A stretch of DNA of 64,000 nt from Brassicibacter mesophilus (GCF_050433385.1 NZ_JBNPXI010000002.1:124001-188000); one strand, 5' to 3'. Positions 33,993-43,821 are shown, counted from the first letter of the stretch. The notes: generated from the sequence alone by a model not told the origin. Numbers and translations: made by a program.

Positions 33993-34938
33993 ATATTATT
34001 TAGGTATAGATACTAGCGCGTATACTACTTCATTATCTGTAGTAAATCAAGACGGTATAATAGTTTTTGAAGATAGAGAAATATTGAAAGTACCCTCAGG
34101 AAAAAGAGGACTGAGACAACAGGAAGCTGTCTTTCAACATGTGAATAATTTACCAAAATTGATTAAAAATCTAAGAAAAGAAATTGATGTATCAAAAATT
34201 GTAACCGTATCAGCAAGTGTTAAACCTAGAAATAATGAAGAATCTTACATGCCTGTTTTTAAAGTATCTCAAGGACAGGCATTTATACTATCTAAAATTT
34301 TAGATGTTAAGTATAAAGAGTTTAGTCATCAAGAAGGGCATATAGCTGCCGGCTTACTTGGATGCAATATTGCTTTTAGAAAAGATTTTTTGGCTCTTCA
34401 TATATCAGGTGGGACCACCGAACTTCTTTATGTTAGAAATGATAATCAAAATTATGATATTAACATTATAGGAGGTACAAAGGATATAAGTGCTGGACAA
34501 CTTGTAGATAGGATTGGAGTAAAGCTTGGACTAAAATTTCCATGTGGGAAGGAGTTAGATATTTTATCTCAACAAGGATCAAGAATTAGCGACATTCTAC
34601 CTATTAGTACAAATGATTCATGGATTAATTTTTCTGGTGCAGAAACTTTTTTTTATAAGCTAATTGATAACATGTACAGACCTGAAGATGTAGCCAGAAG
34701 TGCGTTTTATTGCATTTCGCTTTCTTTAGCAAATATCATAAAATATACAACTTCTAAATTTAATATAAGAGATGTCTTAATTATAGGGGGAGTAGCAGCA
34801 AACTCATATGTAAGAGATATTTTAAATACGGAAATATGTCAGAAAAACGTAGCTACTATTTACTTTCCTCCTAAGGAGTTTTGTACTGACAATGCAATAG
34901 GCATAGCATATTTAGGGAGAGTAAATAGAGGAAATTAA
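33985..34938 (+). CDS. TsaD/Kae1-like protein, second-paralog type
   Basis: 317 residues, ASKHA fold. It starts MDRYYLGIDTSAYTTSLSVV, keeps the iron/zinc-binding histidines in HQEGH, the phosphate motif HISGGTTELLYV, ISAGQLVDRIGVKLGL, and the late Asp in FCTDNAIGIAY. Clostridia often have such a divergent copy beside xseA in addition to the true tsaD, so its role in tRNA t6A synthesis is uncertain. GTG 33967 is also in frame; ATG 33985 is chosen as it aligns with the family N-terminus. Confidence 0.8.
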   Translation: MDRYYLGIDTSAYTTSLSVVNQDGIIVFEDREILKVPSGKRGLRQQEAVFQHVNNLPKLIKNLRKEIDVSKIVTVSASVKPRNNEESYMPVFKVSQGQAFILSKILDVKYKEFSHQEGHIAAGLLGCNIAFRKDFLALHISGGTTELLYVRNDNQNYDINIIGGTKDISAGQLVDRIGVKLGLKFPCGKELDILSQQGSRISDILPISTNDSWINFSGAETFFYKLIDNMYRPEDVARSAFYCISLSLANIIKYTTSKFNIRDVLIIGGVAANSYVRDILNTEICQKNVATIYFPPKEFCTDNAIGIAYLGRVNRGN

Positions 34939-34958
34939 CTTAAGTGGAGGCTTGGAAT

Positions 34959-36155
34959 ATGGATTTGAAGCCATTGAAGGTTGCTGAACTAAATCAATAT
35001 ATTAAGAGATTGCTTACTAGCGATCCAATACTATACAATATTAACGTAGAGGGTGAAATCTCTAATTATAAATATCATTTTAGTGGACATATGTACTTTA
35101 CTTTGAAAGATGATAAAAGTAAAATTAAATGTGTTTTTTTTAATAATGATAATAGACAGATGAATCTAATACCAAAAGACGGAATGAAAGTTATACTTAC
35201 AGGCTATGTTTCAGTTTTTGAAAAAGACGGGAGCTATCAGCTCTATGTAAAAAGTATGAAACAAAAGGGTATAGGCGAACTCTTCGAAAAGTTTGAAAAT
35301 CTTAAAAAGAAGCTGGATAAAGAAGGTTTATTTGATCAAACATACAAAAAATCTATTCCTTTTCTTCCTAAAAAAATAGGGGTTGTTACATCATCTACTG
35401 GGGCAGCTATAAGGGACATAATAACAGTTATTAGTAGACGTATGCCGACAGCTGATATCATTGTATATCCTGTTTTAGTACAAGGAGATAAGGCTCATAT
35501 AGAGATTTGCGAAGGAATAAGCTATTTTAATTTGAGAGATGATATTGACACTATAATAATTGGTCGAGGCGGAGGGTCTATAGAAGAACTGTGGGCATTC
35601 AATGAAGAGGATGTGGCAAGAGCTGTTTTCAATTCAAGAATACCTATAATATCTGCAGTAGGTCATGAAACTGATTTTACTATAGCAGATTTTGTATCTG
35701 ACCTAAGAGCACCTACTCCTTCTGCTGCTGGAGAATTATCTGTTCCCTTCACTGAAGAATTGCATTATAAATTGAATTCAAATTTCAAGAAATTGTGTTC
35801 ATCATATGTGTCTTTAATAAATAAAAAGAAGAACAAGTTAGAAGTTATTAATGAGAAAATATTATTTAATAGCCCTTTATATAGATTAAATGATGATAAA
35901 CAAAGGATAGATGTAATTTTCAAGGATTTACAAAGAGGCTTTGAACAGTCTTATCAGAGATATCGAAATAAGTTAGATAGTTTAGGGAATAAGCTTGATG
36001 TGCTGAGTCCTTTATCTGTGCTTTGCAGAGGTTATTCTATAACTTCAGATAAAACAGGGCAAATCATAAGATCTGTAAACCAAGTTGAAATTGGAGAAAA
36101 GTTAGTTATTATATTGAAGGATGGAAAGATTGAAGTAAAAGTAATTAACCAATAG
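34959..36155 (+). CDS. xseA: Exodeoxyribonuclease VII large subunit
   Basis: 398 residues. N-terminal OB fold (KPLKVAELNQYIKRLL; GHMYFTLKDDKSKIKCVFF), catalytic domain with VTSSTGAAIRDI, the IIGRGGGSIEELWAFN motif and SAVGHETDFTIADFVSDLRAPTPSAA, then a coiled-coil region that binds XseB. GTG 34944 precedes the site GTGGAGG; ATG 34959 is spaced correctly. Confidence 0.97.
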   Translation: MDLKPLKVAELNQYIKRLLTSDPILYNINVEGEISNYKYHFSGHMYFTLKDDKSKIKCVFFNNDNRQMNLIPKDGMKVILTGYVSVFEKDGSYQLYVKSMKQKGIGELFEKFENLKKKLDKEGLFDQTYKKSIPFLPKKIGVVTSSTGAAIRDIITVISRRMPTADIIVYPVLVQGDKAHIEICEGISYFNLRDDIDTIIIGRGGGSIEELWAFNEEDVARAVFNSRIPIISAVGHETDFTIADFVSDLRAPTPSAAGELSVPFTEELHYKLNSNFKKLCSSYVSLINKKKNKLEVINEKILFNSPLYRLNDDKQRIDVIFKDLQRGFEQSYQRYRNKLDSLGNKLDVLSPLSVLCRGYSITSDKTGQIIRSVNQVEIGEKLVIILKDGKIEVKVINQ

Positions 36156-36175
36156 TGTAAAGGAAAGGTGAGAAT

Positions 36176-36415
36176 ATGGGTAGAAAGAAAAAAGATTATT
36201 CCTTTGAGGAAGCTATTGACGAACTTGAAATGACAGTAAATCAGCTAGAAAATGGGGATTTAAGTTTAGATGAATCATTGACTAAGTTTCAAAAAGGAAT
36301 AGAGTTATACAAATATTGTAATGAATTATTAAATAAAGCTGAAGGCCAGGTTAAAATCATACTAAGTAACAATTATAATGAGCTTGAAGAGGTTGACTTT
36401 GACACTAATGAATAG
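36176..36415 (+). CDS. xseB: Exodeoxyribonuclease VII small subunit
   Basis: 79 residues, two-helix protein with FEEAIDELEMTVNQLENGDLSLDE and the FQKGIELYKYC signature. It follows xseA by 20 bases and has GGAAAGGTG upstream. The last codons form an acidic tail. Confidence 0.97.
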   Translation: MGRKKKDYSFEEAIDELEMTVNQLENGDLSLDESLTKFQKGIELYKYCNELLNKAEGQVKIILSNNYNELEEVDFDTNE

Positions 36416-36424
36416 GAGGAAAAT

Positions 36425-37318
36425 ATGAAATTGAATCAAGAAATGCATAAATATAAGATTATTGTGGACCAAGAACTTGATAGAATATTACCAAAAGATG
36501 ATTCACCCCAGAATCGAGTTTATGAAGCTATGAGATATAGCATATTTGCAGGCGGTAAAAGATTAAGACCTATTATTACTTTAAAGGCAAGTGAATTAGT
36601 TTGTGGAGATTATAAGCCAGCTCTTCCAATTGCGGCTGCAATTGAAATGATACATACGTATTCACTAATTCATGACGATTTACCAGCTATGGATAATGAT
36701 GATTATCGAAGAGGAAAACTGACAAATCATAAAATATACGGTGATGCAATTGCAATACTTGCTGGAGATGGACTATTGAATTTTGCGTTTGAAACTATGA
36801 TAAATGGAATTGAGCATTGTATGACGAAATACGATGGATATATAAATGCAATAAAAGAGGTGGGAAGAGCTTCGGGCGTATTTGGTATGATTGGAGGACA
36901 AACAGCTGATATACTCTCGGATAATAATGCTTTAAATGAACAATTACTATCGTTTATACATCAAAACAAAACGGCAGCTTTAATAGAAGCTTCAATTGTA
37001 GCTGGTGGATTAGCAGCTGGTGGAACAGACGATCAAGTTAAAAGGCTCAGAGAGTACGGCAAAGCAATCGGACTAAGTTATCAAATACGTGATGACATAC
37101 TAGATAGAATTGGTGACAAAGACAAGCTAGGTAAAAATACTGGAAGCGATGAGGCTAATAATAAATTTACATACTTAACTTTATATGGGCTTGAAAGGGC
37201 CATAGAAAAAACAAAAGAGTTGTGTAATGATGCTATCAATTCTTTGTCAATATTTAATGAAAAGAATACAAATTTTTTTATAAGTTTATCTCATTATCTT
37301 ACATATAGAGAAAATTAG
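36425..37318 (+). CDS. ispA: Geranyl/farnesyl diphosphate synthase
   Basis: Prenyl chain elongation from IPP and DMAPP. 297 residues. First Asp-rich motif SLIHDDLPAMDNDDYRRG, second motif LSYQIRDDILDRIGD, plus FAGGKRLRPI and GGQTADI. AGGAGG nine bases after xseB. The position between xseB and OLE RNA/dxs matches the known OLE neighbourhood. Confidence 0.96.
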   Translation: MKLNQEMHKYKIIVDQELDRILPKDDSPQNRVYEAMRYSIFAGGKRLRPIITLKASELVCGDYKPALPIAAAIEMIHTYSLIHDDLPAMDNDDYRRGKLTNHKIYGDAIAILAGDGLLNFAFETMINGIEHCMTKYDGYINAIKEVGRASGVFGMIGGQTADILSDNNALNEQLLSFIHQNKTAALIEASIVAGGLAAGGTDDQVKRLREYGKAIGLSYQIRDDILDRIGDKDKLGKNTGSDEANNKFTYLTLYGLERAIEKTKELCNDAINSLSIFNEKNTNFFISLSHYLTYREN

Positions 37319-37407
37319 ATATTTTACGTATGGCGTACATAATTTGATAGATAACAATACTATCTTGTATTACGTATATATATAACATATGATTGTATTT
37401 ATGATAT

Positions 37408-37436
37408 TTGATTTGTTTCAAACCCTATGCTATAAT
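37408..37436 (+). promoter_or_regulatory. SigA-type promoter of OLE RNA
   Basis: TTGATT, 17 bases, then a perfect TATAAT at 37431-37436. Transcription would begin near 37443, just before the first paired stem of the RNA. Confidence 0.72.
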
Positions 37437-37449
37437 TAACTTTAGTCTA

Positions 37450-38011
37450 GAGTGGTGCAGTATTCTAGTCAGTACAGCTAATTTTGAAGGCGGGGCTAAA
37501 AATCCGTCAAAGGGCATATCGATGAAGTTCCTGGTTTCGGCTGCTGACGCCCAGTTGGGGGTCGTTTCTGGGAGTAAGGAGGATGGGGCGATCCGCAATG
37601 GCATGTGGGCGATGACCCTACCTCCGTGGAGACTCGGACATCTTACGTACGAGATTAACCTGCAATGTGGTTAAAGCTACGTGCAGCGTAGCCTGCCTTG
37701 AGTGAAATAGGCGGAACACGGTTGCAGCTTCAAATTCCATGGGCCCATGGAAAGAGAAGTTTTGCTGTCGAAACCTATTTTGCAAAAGAGGCTAGAAATT
37801 AGCATGGCTGTAGAGGAAATCTCCTAGACTGTTCTCAATAGAGAGATATATTAGGGATTACAGTGCGGACTAAGTGGCAATCTAGCCCTATTTGTGGCGA
37901 CAGAATAGAGATGGAATTAAAGGGAAACCGCTGTTTTGGCGACAGACAGTTTCTATCTGGGAAAACCTGCTAGACCTCAAGCCGTAAGATTTATCTACTA
38001 TATCACCACTC
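37450..38011 (+). ncRNA. ole: OLE RNA (ornate large extremophilic RNA)
   Basis: A 560-base, G/C-richer, non-coding block standing out from its AT-rich surroundings. The ends pair (GAGTGGTG 37450-37457 with CACCACTC 38004-38011), and the interior is full of local stems, for example CTACGTGCAGCGTAG and GGGCCCATGG. Identification rests on length, the closing stem, location between ispA and dxs, and the OapA-type gene directly downstream, which together are unique to OLE. In Bacillus halodurans OLE RNA forms a membrane-bound RNP with OapA, and loss affects tolerance of ethanol, cold and magnesium. Short open frames inside it are without ribosome sites and are not genes. Exact ends need comparison with the OLE covariance model. 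Confidence 0.9.
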
Positions 38012-38013
38012 GA

Positions 38014-38045
38014 AGCTGATAGCCTTTAGCTATCAGCTTTATTTC
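38014..38045 (+). terminator. Terminator-like hairpin after OLE RNA
   Basis: AGCTGATAG/CTATCAGCT, seven-base loop, followed by TTATTTCT. The T run is broken, so some readthrough into oapA and dxs is expected. Confidence 0.65.
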
Positions 38046-38069
38046 TATTGAAATAATGGAGGGATAAAA

Positions 38070-38690
38070 TTGCCCAAAGAGAATGATAAAAAAAATAAAA
38101 ATAAAAACTTTAGTTTATTGAAAAAATATAATATGAAATGGGTATTATTAATAACACTATGGACATTTTTGTTAGCAATTAGTGTTAGTTTAATATCTGA
38201 GAGTATATTAAGAAATTTTGATATTTTATTAGCTTTTGTAAGCTTAATATTTATTATAATATTTGGAGTCTTTTTTGACGTGATAGGGATTGCAGTAACT
38301 GCTTCCGACGAGAGAACATTTCATTCAATGGCTGCGAATAAGGTTAAAGAAGCAAAATATGCAGTTAAACTTGTCAGAAATGCTGGTCCGGTATCAAATT
38401 TCTGTAATGATGTAATTGGAGATATAAGTGGAATAATAAGTGGTGCTGCTGGTACAATAATTGTTATGAAACTAGTCAATGAATATGGTTTTAAAGAAGG
38501 TACATTATTAAGTATAGTTATGAGCGGTATAATTGCAGCTCTTACCGTTGGAGGCAAAGCTATAGGAAAAGAAATTGCAATAAAAAAGTCAGAAAAGATT
38601 ATATTTTGCACATCAAAAGTTCTTATGCTAATACATATGAAAATTGGCATAGACATACTTCCTGAGCTAAGAAAGAAAAAAAACATATGA
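38070..38690 (+). CDS. oapA: OLE RNA-associated protein A
   Basis: 206 residues, integral membrane protein with helices near 27-47, 55-80, 112-135 and 145-165. The conserved core DVIGIAVTASDERTFHSMA, NKVKEAK and FCNDVIGDISGI matches OapA and recalls DUF21/CNNM-type magnesium transport proteins. It binds OLE RNA and carries it to the membrane. TTG 38070 follows GGAGGG by six bases. It sits 58 bases after the RNA and seven bases before dxs. Confidence 0.92.
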   Translation: MPKENDKKNKNKNFSLLKKYNMKWVLLITLWTFLLAISVSLISESILRNFDILLAFVSLIFIIIFGVFFDVIGIAVTASDERTFHSMAANKVKEAKYAVKLVRNAGPVSNFCNDVIGDISGIISGAAGTIIVMKLVNEYGFKEGTLLSIVMSGIIAALTVGGKAIGKEIAIKKSEKIIFCTSKVLMLIHMKIGIDILPELRKKKNI

Positions 38691-38697
38691 AAGTGAG

Positions 38698-40578
38698 TTG
38701 GAGAAATTGAGTAACATTCTTTCAAATTACGAAGATTTAAATGACTTGAAAAAAATGGACATCGATCAATTAAAGATACTATCTAGTGACATAAGGCAAT
38801 TTATTATAAATGTGGTAGCTGAAAATGGAGGACATCTTGCTTCAAATTTAGGTGTTGTTGAGCTTACAATAGCTTTACATAAAGTATTCAATAGTAGTAG
38901 AGATAAAATTATTTGGGATGTAGGCCATCAATCATACGTTCACAAAATACTTACTGGTAGGAAAGATGAATTTCAAACACTGAGAAAATATAAAGGATTA
39001 AGTGGATTCCCTAAAAGAAAAGAGAGTGAACATGATATTTTTGAAACTGGACATAGTTCAACATCTATATCTGCTGGACTTGGGTACGCTCTAGCTAGAG
39101 ATATAAAGAAAGAGAAAAGTAACATAATAAGTGTTATTGGTGATGGTGCTATGACTGCAGGGATGGCTTTTGAAGCACTAAATCATGCTGGTGATGAGAA
39201 AACTAATCTTATAGTAATATTGAATGATAATGAAATGTCAATTTCTCCAAATGTAGGTGGATTGTCACAATATTTAAATAGAATAAGGACTGCACCAACA
39301 TACTTTAAAATGAAAGAAGATGTTGAAAATATACTTAATAGTATACCAGCAATAGGAAAGAAGGTTTTCAAAACCGCTGAAAGGGCTAAAGACAGCTTTA
39401 AATATTTTCTTGTTCCTGGTGTTTTTTTTGAAGAATTAGGATTTAAATATCTAGGGCCAATAAATGGACATAATATTTCTGATATAGTTGATGTTTTAGA
39501 GAGAGCAAAAACTGTTGAAGGGCCAGTGCTAATTCACGTATTGACAAAAAAAGGTAAAGGATATAAACCTGCTGAGGATAATCCGGATAAGTTTCACAGT
39601 GCATCTCCTTTTGATATAGATACAGGAAAGGCTAAGAACAAATCGAACAAACTATCATATTCTGATGTATTAGGTAATACATTAGTCAAAATAGCTGAAA
39701 AAAATGAAAAAATCGTTGCAATTACTGCGGCAATGCCAGCTGGTACTGGATTAACTAATTTTAAGCAAAAATTTCCTAAAAGATTTTTCGATGTAGGGAT
39801 TGCGGAACAACATGGAGTAACTTTATCTGCTGGACTTGCATCAAATGGATTAAAGCCATTTTTTGCTGTATACTCAACATTTCTTCAACGAGGATATGAT
39901 CAAGTTCTACATGATGTATGCATACAAAATTTACCGGTGACATTTGCGATTGATAGAGCAGGTCTAGTCGGAAATGATGGGGAAACACATCATGGCGTAT
40001 TTGATTTATCATATCTGAACCATATACCCAATATGACAATAATGGCTCCAAAGGATGAAGAAGAATTTATTGATATGATTGCTTTTTGTGCCGATTATGA
40101 TGGCCCAATAGCATTAAGATACCCTAGAGGAAGCTGCTATAATCTCTTTAATAGCTCACAAAAGCAAGGTATTGAGCTTGGTAAAGGTGAAATTATCTGT
40201 GAAGGAAAAGATATAGCTATCATTGCGATTGGGAAAATGGTTGAACATGGATATAAGGTAGCAGAAAAACTAAAGGGTGAGAATATGAATGTCTCTTTAG
40301 TTAACTCTAGATTTGTAAAACCTTTGGATGAAGAATTAATATCAGATTTGTCTAAAAATCATTCTATTATAGTTACAATGGAGGATAATGCTAAGATAGG
40401 AGGTTTTGGAAGTAATATAAATGATCTTCTTATTAGATTAAAATATAAAGGCGATATAATAAATATAGGTTTTCCTGACCAATTTATTGAGCATGGAAGC
40501 GTACAAGAACTTTTCAAGCAGTATGAAATGGATGTTGATAGTATTGCTAGAACGATTAAGAATAGAGTAAGTATGTAG
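38698..40578 (+). CDS. dxs: 1-deoxy-D-xylulose-5-phosphate synthase
   Basis: First step of the MEP isoprenoid pathway: thiamin-dependent condensation of pyruvate with glyceraldehyde 3-phosphate. 626 residues. GHLASNLGVVELTIALH, WDVGHQSYVHKILTGR, the TPP site GDGAMTAGMAFEALNHAG followed by LNDNEMSISPNVGG, and the transketolase half DRAGLVGNDGETHHGVFD. The start is uncertain: TTG 38698 or TTG 38707, with GGAG between them. The OLE RNP gene and dxs lie in one transcript. Confidence 0.96.
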   Translation: MEKLSNILSNYEDLNDLKKMDIDQLKILSSDIRQFIINVVAENGGHLASNLGVVELTIALHKVFNSSRDKIIWDVGHQSYVHKILTGRKDEFQTLRKYKGLSGFPKRKESEHDIFETGHSSTSISAGLGYALARDIKKEKSNIISVIGDGAMTAGMAFEALNHAGDEKTNLIVILNDNEMSISPNVGGLSQYLNRIRTAPTYFKMKEDVENILNSIPAIGKKVFKTAERAKDSFKYFLVPGVFFEELGFKYLGPINGHNISDIVDVLERAKTVEGPVLIHVLTKKGKGYKPAEDNPDKFHSASPFDIDTGKAKNKSNKLSYSDVLGNTLVKIAEKNEKIVAITAAMPAGTGLTNFKQKFPKRFFDVGIAEQHGVTLSAGLASNGLKPFFAVYSTFLQRGYDQVLHDVCIQNLPVTFAIDRAGLVGNDGETHHGVFDLSYLNHIPNMTIMAPKDEEEFIDMIAFCADYDGPIALRYPRGSCYNLFNSSQKQGIELGKGEIICEGKDIAIIAIGKMVEHGYKVAEKLKGENMNVSLVNSRFVKPLDEELISDLSKNHSIIVTMEDNAKIGGFGSNINDLLIRLKYKGDIINIGFPDQFIEHGSVQELFKQYEMDVDSIARTIKNRVSM

Positions 40579-40589
40579 GGAGAGATTTG

Positions 40590-41396
40590 ATGGCAAATGA
40601 TAAAGAGCGAATTGACATTTTATTGGTGGAGAATGGTCTAGTTGAAACTAGAGAAAAAGCTAAAAAAATAATTATGGCTGGATTGGTATTCATTGATAGT
40701 GAGAGAATAGATAAACCAGGTGTAAAAGTACCTGTTGAAAGTAATATTATTGTAAAGGGAAATCCTATTCCATATGTTAGTAGAGGTGGATTAAAGCTAG
40801 AAAAGGCATTGAAAACATTCCCGGTTTTACTTGAAGACAAAGTTGCTTTAGATATAGGTGCTTCAACTGGAGGATTTTCTGACTGTATGCTAAAAAATGG
40901 TATAAGAAAGGTTTATGCAATAGATGTAGGATACGGGCAGCTTGCTTGGAAAATACGTAGTAATAAAAAAGTTATTGCTATGGATAGAACTAATATCAGA
41001 TATGTCACAAAAAAAGATATAGGTGAGTTAGCTAATTTTGTTTCAATAGATGTTTCGTTTATTTCACTTAAACTTGTTTTACCTGTAGTAAAAGAGCTTA
41101 CCACTGATAGTGTAGATATAATAGCGCTAATTAAACCTCAGTTTGAAGCTGGAAGAGAGAAAGTCGGGAAAAAAGGTGTAATTAAGGATATAAATATCCA
41201 CAGGGAAGTAATTAAAAACATATATAATTTTTGCAGGACGATAGATCTTGATTTTGTAGGATTAACTTATTCACCTGTTAAGGGAGCTGAAGGTAATAGA
41301 GAATATTTAGCACATATTGTTAAAAATAGTGATAAAGTAATAGATATAGACCAGTTAATTGAAACTACAGTAGTTGAGTCACATAATGAACTATAA
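40590..41396 (+). CDS. tlyA: TlyA family rRNA 2'-O-methyltransferase
   Basis: 268 residues. N-terminal S4 RNA-binding domain (ERIDILLVENGLVETREKA; GNPIPYVSRGGLKLEKAL) and an FtsJ-like methylase domain with SAM loop LDIGASTGGFSDCML and the catalytic KDKE-type residues (KPQFEAGREKVGKKGV). TTG 40587 directly precedes ATG 40590, which is preferred after GGGAGAG. Conserved neighbour of argR/recN in Clostridia. Confidence 0.94.
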   Translation: MANDKERIDILLVENGLVETREKAKKIIMAGLVFIDSERIDKPGVKVPVESNIIVKGNPIPYVSRGGLKLEKALKTFPVLLEDKVALDIGASTGGFSDCMLKNGIRKVYAIDVGYGQLAWKIRSNKKVIAMDRTNIRYVTKKDIGELANFVSIDVSFISLKLVLPVVKELTTDSVDIIALIKPQFEAGREKVGKKGVIKDINIHREVIKNIYNFCRTIDLDFVGLTYSPVKGAEGNREYLAHIVKNSDKVIDIDQLIETTVVESHNEL

Positions 41397-41641
41397 TAAA
41401 TAAAAGAGCATGTAATAATATGAGAAATATAAATCTATTGAATAAAACTCTAATATTTTAATTTAAAATAAGAAAAATAATAATATAAGTAAAATAAACG
41501 ATTTTGTTTTATTTTTACATTTGATATAATAATTATGTACTCGTGGTAAAACTTGTACAAATAGCAATATGCGGAACTAAAGAAATATTGTTTATGTAGG
41601 ACATAATTTTATGTAAAACCAAAGGTAAAGGGGATAATAAA

Positions 41642-42094
41642 TTGAAAAAATATTCAAGACAGACTAAAATATTAGAGCTAATTGAAAATCATGAAATAGA
41701 AACACAGGAAGAGTTAGCTGAGTTTCTGAAAAAGGCTGGAATTGATGTGACACAAGCTACGGTATCAAGAGATATAAGAGAGCTTAGATTGGTAAAAGTA
41801 TTATCAAAAAGCGGCAAGTACAAATATGCAGCAATGGGACAAAATGCTGAAGGTACAACAGATAGGTTAATAAAAATATTTAAAAACTCTATTGTATCAA
41901 TTGATATTGCAGGTCATCTTTTGGTAATAAAAACACTACCGGGAGCTGCTCAGATTTGTGCTTCAGCAGTGGACTCATTAGGAATTGAAGAGATAGTTGG
42001 TACTATTGCAGGCGATGATACGTTATTTGTGGCTATAACTAACCAAGATAAGATAAAGGAGATTGTTGATATTTTTAATAAATTGCTTAATTAA
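41642..42094 (+). CDS. argR: Arginine repressor ArgR
   Basis: 150 residues. N-terminal winged helix (RQTKILELIENHEIETQEEL; VTQATVSRDIRELRLVKV) and C-terminal hexamerisation/arginine-binding domain (GAAQICASAVDSLGIEEIVGTIAGDDT). TTG 41642 follows AAGGGGAT. No arginine biosynthesis gene is nearby; the argR-recN pairing is the usual Firmicute order. The 245 bases upstream are very AT-rich with TATAAT at 41526 as a possible -10. Confidence 0.95.
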   Translation: MKKYSRQTKILELIENHEIETQEELAEFLKKAGIDVTQATVSRDIRELRLVKVLSKSGKYKYAAMGQNAEGTTDRLIKIFKNSIVSIDIAGHLLVIKTLPGAAQICASAVDSLGIEEIVGTIAGDDTLFVAITNQDKIKEIVDIFNKLLN

Positions 42095-42108
42095 TTGGAG
42101 GTTATAAA

Positions 42109-43821
42109 ATGCTCCTTGAATTAAACATAGAAAATTTTGCCATAATTGACAAACTAAGAATTTCTTTCACAAAAGGTCTTAATATACTTACTGGAGAGAC
42201 TGGTACAGGTAAATCTATTATAATTGATGCAATAAGCTTGGTTTTAGGTGGCAGGGCTACAAGAGAATATATTAGATCTGGTTCTGATAGGACAGTAATT
42301 GAAGCTCTATTTTCTATAAATTCTCCAGAAATTATGCTTAGTGTTTTGGGGAATTTTGGCATAGACTATGAAAAAGATGACACACTTTTAATAACAAGAG
42401 AAATACATAATACAGGAAGAAGCACGTCTAGAGTAAATGGTAGAACTGTTACGTTGAGTATGCTTAATGATATAACTAATAAATTAATTGATATACATGG
42501 ACAGCATGAGCATCAGTCATTATTATTTAGTGAACGGCACATAGATTTTATAGATTGTTTAGGCAAAGATGACGTAATAATTATAAAAGAAAAAGTAAAA
42601 GAAGAGTATTCAAAGTTATCCTTTCTTAGAAATAAGTTAAAACAAATATCAAATAACGAAATGGAAAAAGAGAGAAAGTTAGATTTATTAAAATTTCAGC
42701 TTTCTGAGATAAATGAAGCTAGTTTGAAAGTCTCTGAAGAAGAAGAAATATCTAATCAATTTAAAATCCTTTCTAATGTAGAGATAATATCAAATTCTTT
42801 AAAGACAGTAATAGAAAACTTAAGCTCAAGTGATTACAATACAAAGCCTGTAATTGATCAACTAAATAGTATGTACATAATATTACAAAAATTAGGTAAG
42901 CATGATGAAAGACTGTCTACATTTGCTGCTTCCATTGAGTCAACAGTTTATCAGCTTCAAGACATAGTTAGAGAGCTAAGATATTATGAAGAAGGTATAG
43001 AGTATGATCCTGAGAGACTAAAATTTCTAGAAGATAGAATGGATTTAATTAATAGACTTAAAAGAAAATATGGAAAAACTATACAAGAAATACTTGAATA
43101 TCGTGAGAATATATTCAATGAATTAGCAATTTTAATGAATTGTGAAGAAGAAATTAAGTCTATAAAGTCTCAAATACGTTCTATTGAAGCTGTTCTTGAA
43201 GATTGTTGTGATAGATTATCTAAAGAAAGGAAGAATATATCATCATTAGTAGAAAGAGCAATTACTAAAGAGTTAAAAGAGCTTAATATGGGTAACGTTT
43301 CTTTTAAAGTAAAGATAGACAAGCTGGATTACTTTACTCAGAATGGAAATGATAAAATTGAATTTTTGATATCTACCAATCCTGGAGAACCATTAAAATC
43401 ATTATCAAAGGTTGTTTCTGGAGGAGAAATGTCAAGAATAATGTTAGCTTTTAAGAATATACTTGCTGAAGTAGATAATATTCCAACATTAATTTTCGAC
43501 GAAATAGATACTGGTATTAGCGGAAGAACTGCACAAATAGTTGGTGAGAAAATTTCTAAAATTTCTAATACTCATCAAGTGATATGTATAACTCATCTTC
43601 CTCAAATTGCTGCAATGGCAGATAGTCATTTTATGATAAATAAAATAATTCATGAAAATATAACTAAAACAGAAATAAAAAGGTTGCAATATGATGAGCG
43701 AGTTGAAGAATTATCTAGATTACTTGGTGGAGTTAGCTTAACTAATACGACAAAAAAGCATGCTAATGAAATGCTTGAAATGTCAAAAAAAATTAAAAGT
43801 AATTATTTAAAACATCTTTAA
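42109..43821 (+). CDS. recN: DNA repair protein RecN
   Basis: SMC-like ATPase acting early at double-strand breaks. 570 residues. Walker A TGETGTGKSIIIDAISLVLGG, a long coiled coil from about 150 to 360, signature VVSGGEMSRIMLAFK, Walker B PTLIFDEIDTGISG and H-motif ICITHLPQIAAMAD. GGAGG precedes the ATG, 14 bases after argR. Confidence 0.97.
   Translation: MLLELNIENFAIIDKLRISFTKGLNILTGETGTGKSIIIDAISLVLGGRATREYIRSGSDRTVIEALFSINSPEIMLSVLGNFGIDYEKDDTLLITREIHNTGRSTSRVNGRTVTLSMLNDITNKLIDIHGQHEHQSLLFSERHIDFIDCLGKDDVIIIKEKVKEEYSKLSFLRNKLKQISNNEMEKERKLDLLKFQLSEINEASLKVSEEEEISNQFKILSNVEIISNSLKTVIENLSSSDYNTKPVIDQLNSMYIILQKLGKHDERLSTFAASIESTVYQLQDIVRELRYYEEGIEYDPERLKFLEDRMDLINRLKRKYGKTIQEILEYRENIFNELAILMNCEEEIKSIKSQIRSIEAVLEDCCDRLSKERKNISSLVERAITKELKELNMGNVSFKVKIDKLDYFTQNGNDKIEFLISTNPGEPLKSLSKVVSGGEMSRIMLAFKNILAEVDNIPTLIFDEIDTGISGRTAQIVGEKISKISNTHQVICITHLPQIAAMADSHFMINKIIHENITKTEIKRLQYDERVEELSRLLGGVSLTNTTKKHANEMLEMSKKIKSNYLKHL

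Noticed and set aside
37408..37674. 88-codon plus-strand frame over the start of OLE RNA
   Set aside because: It begins inside the promoter, lacks a ribosome site, and the RNA explains the sequence.
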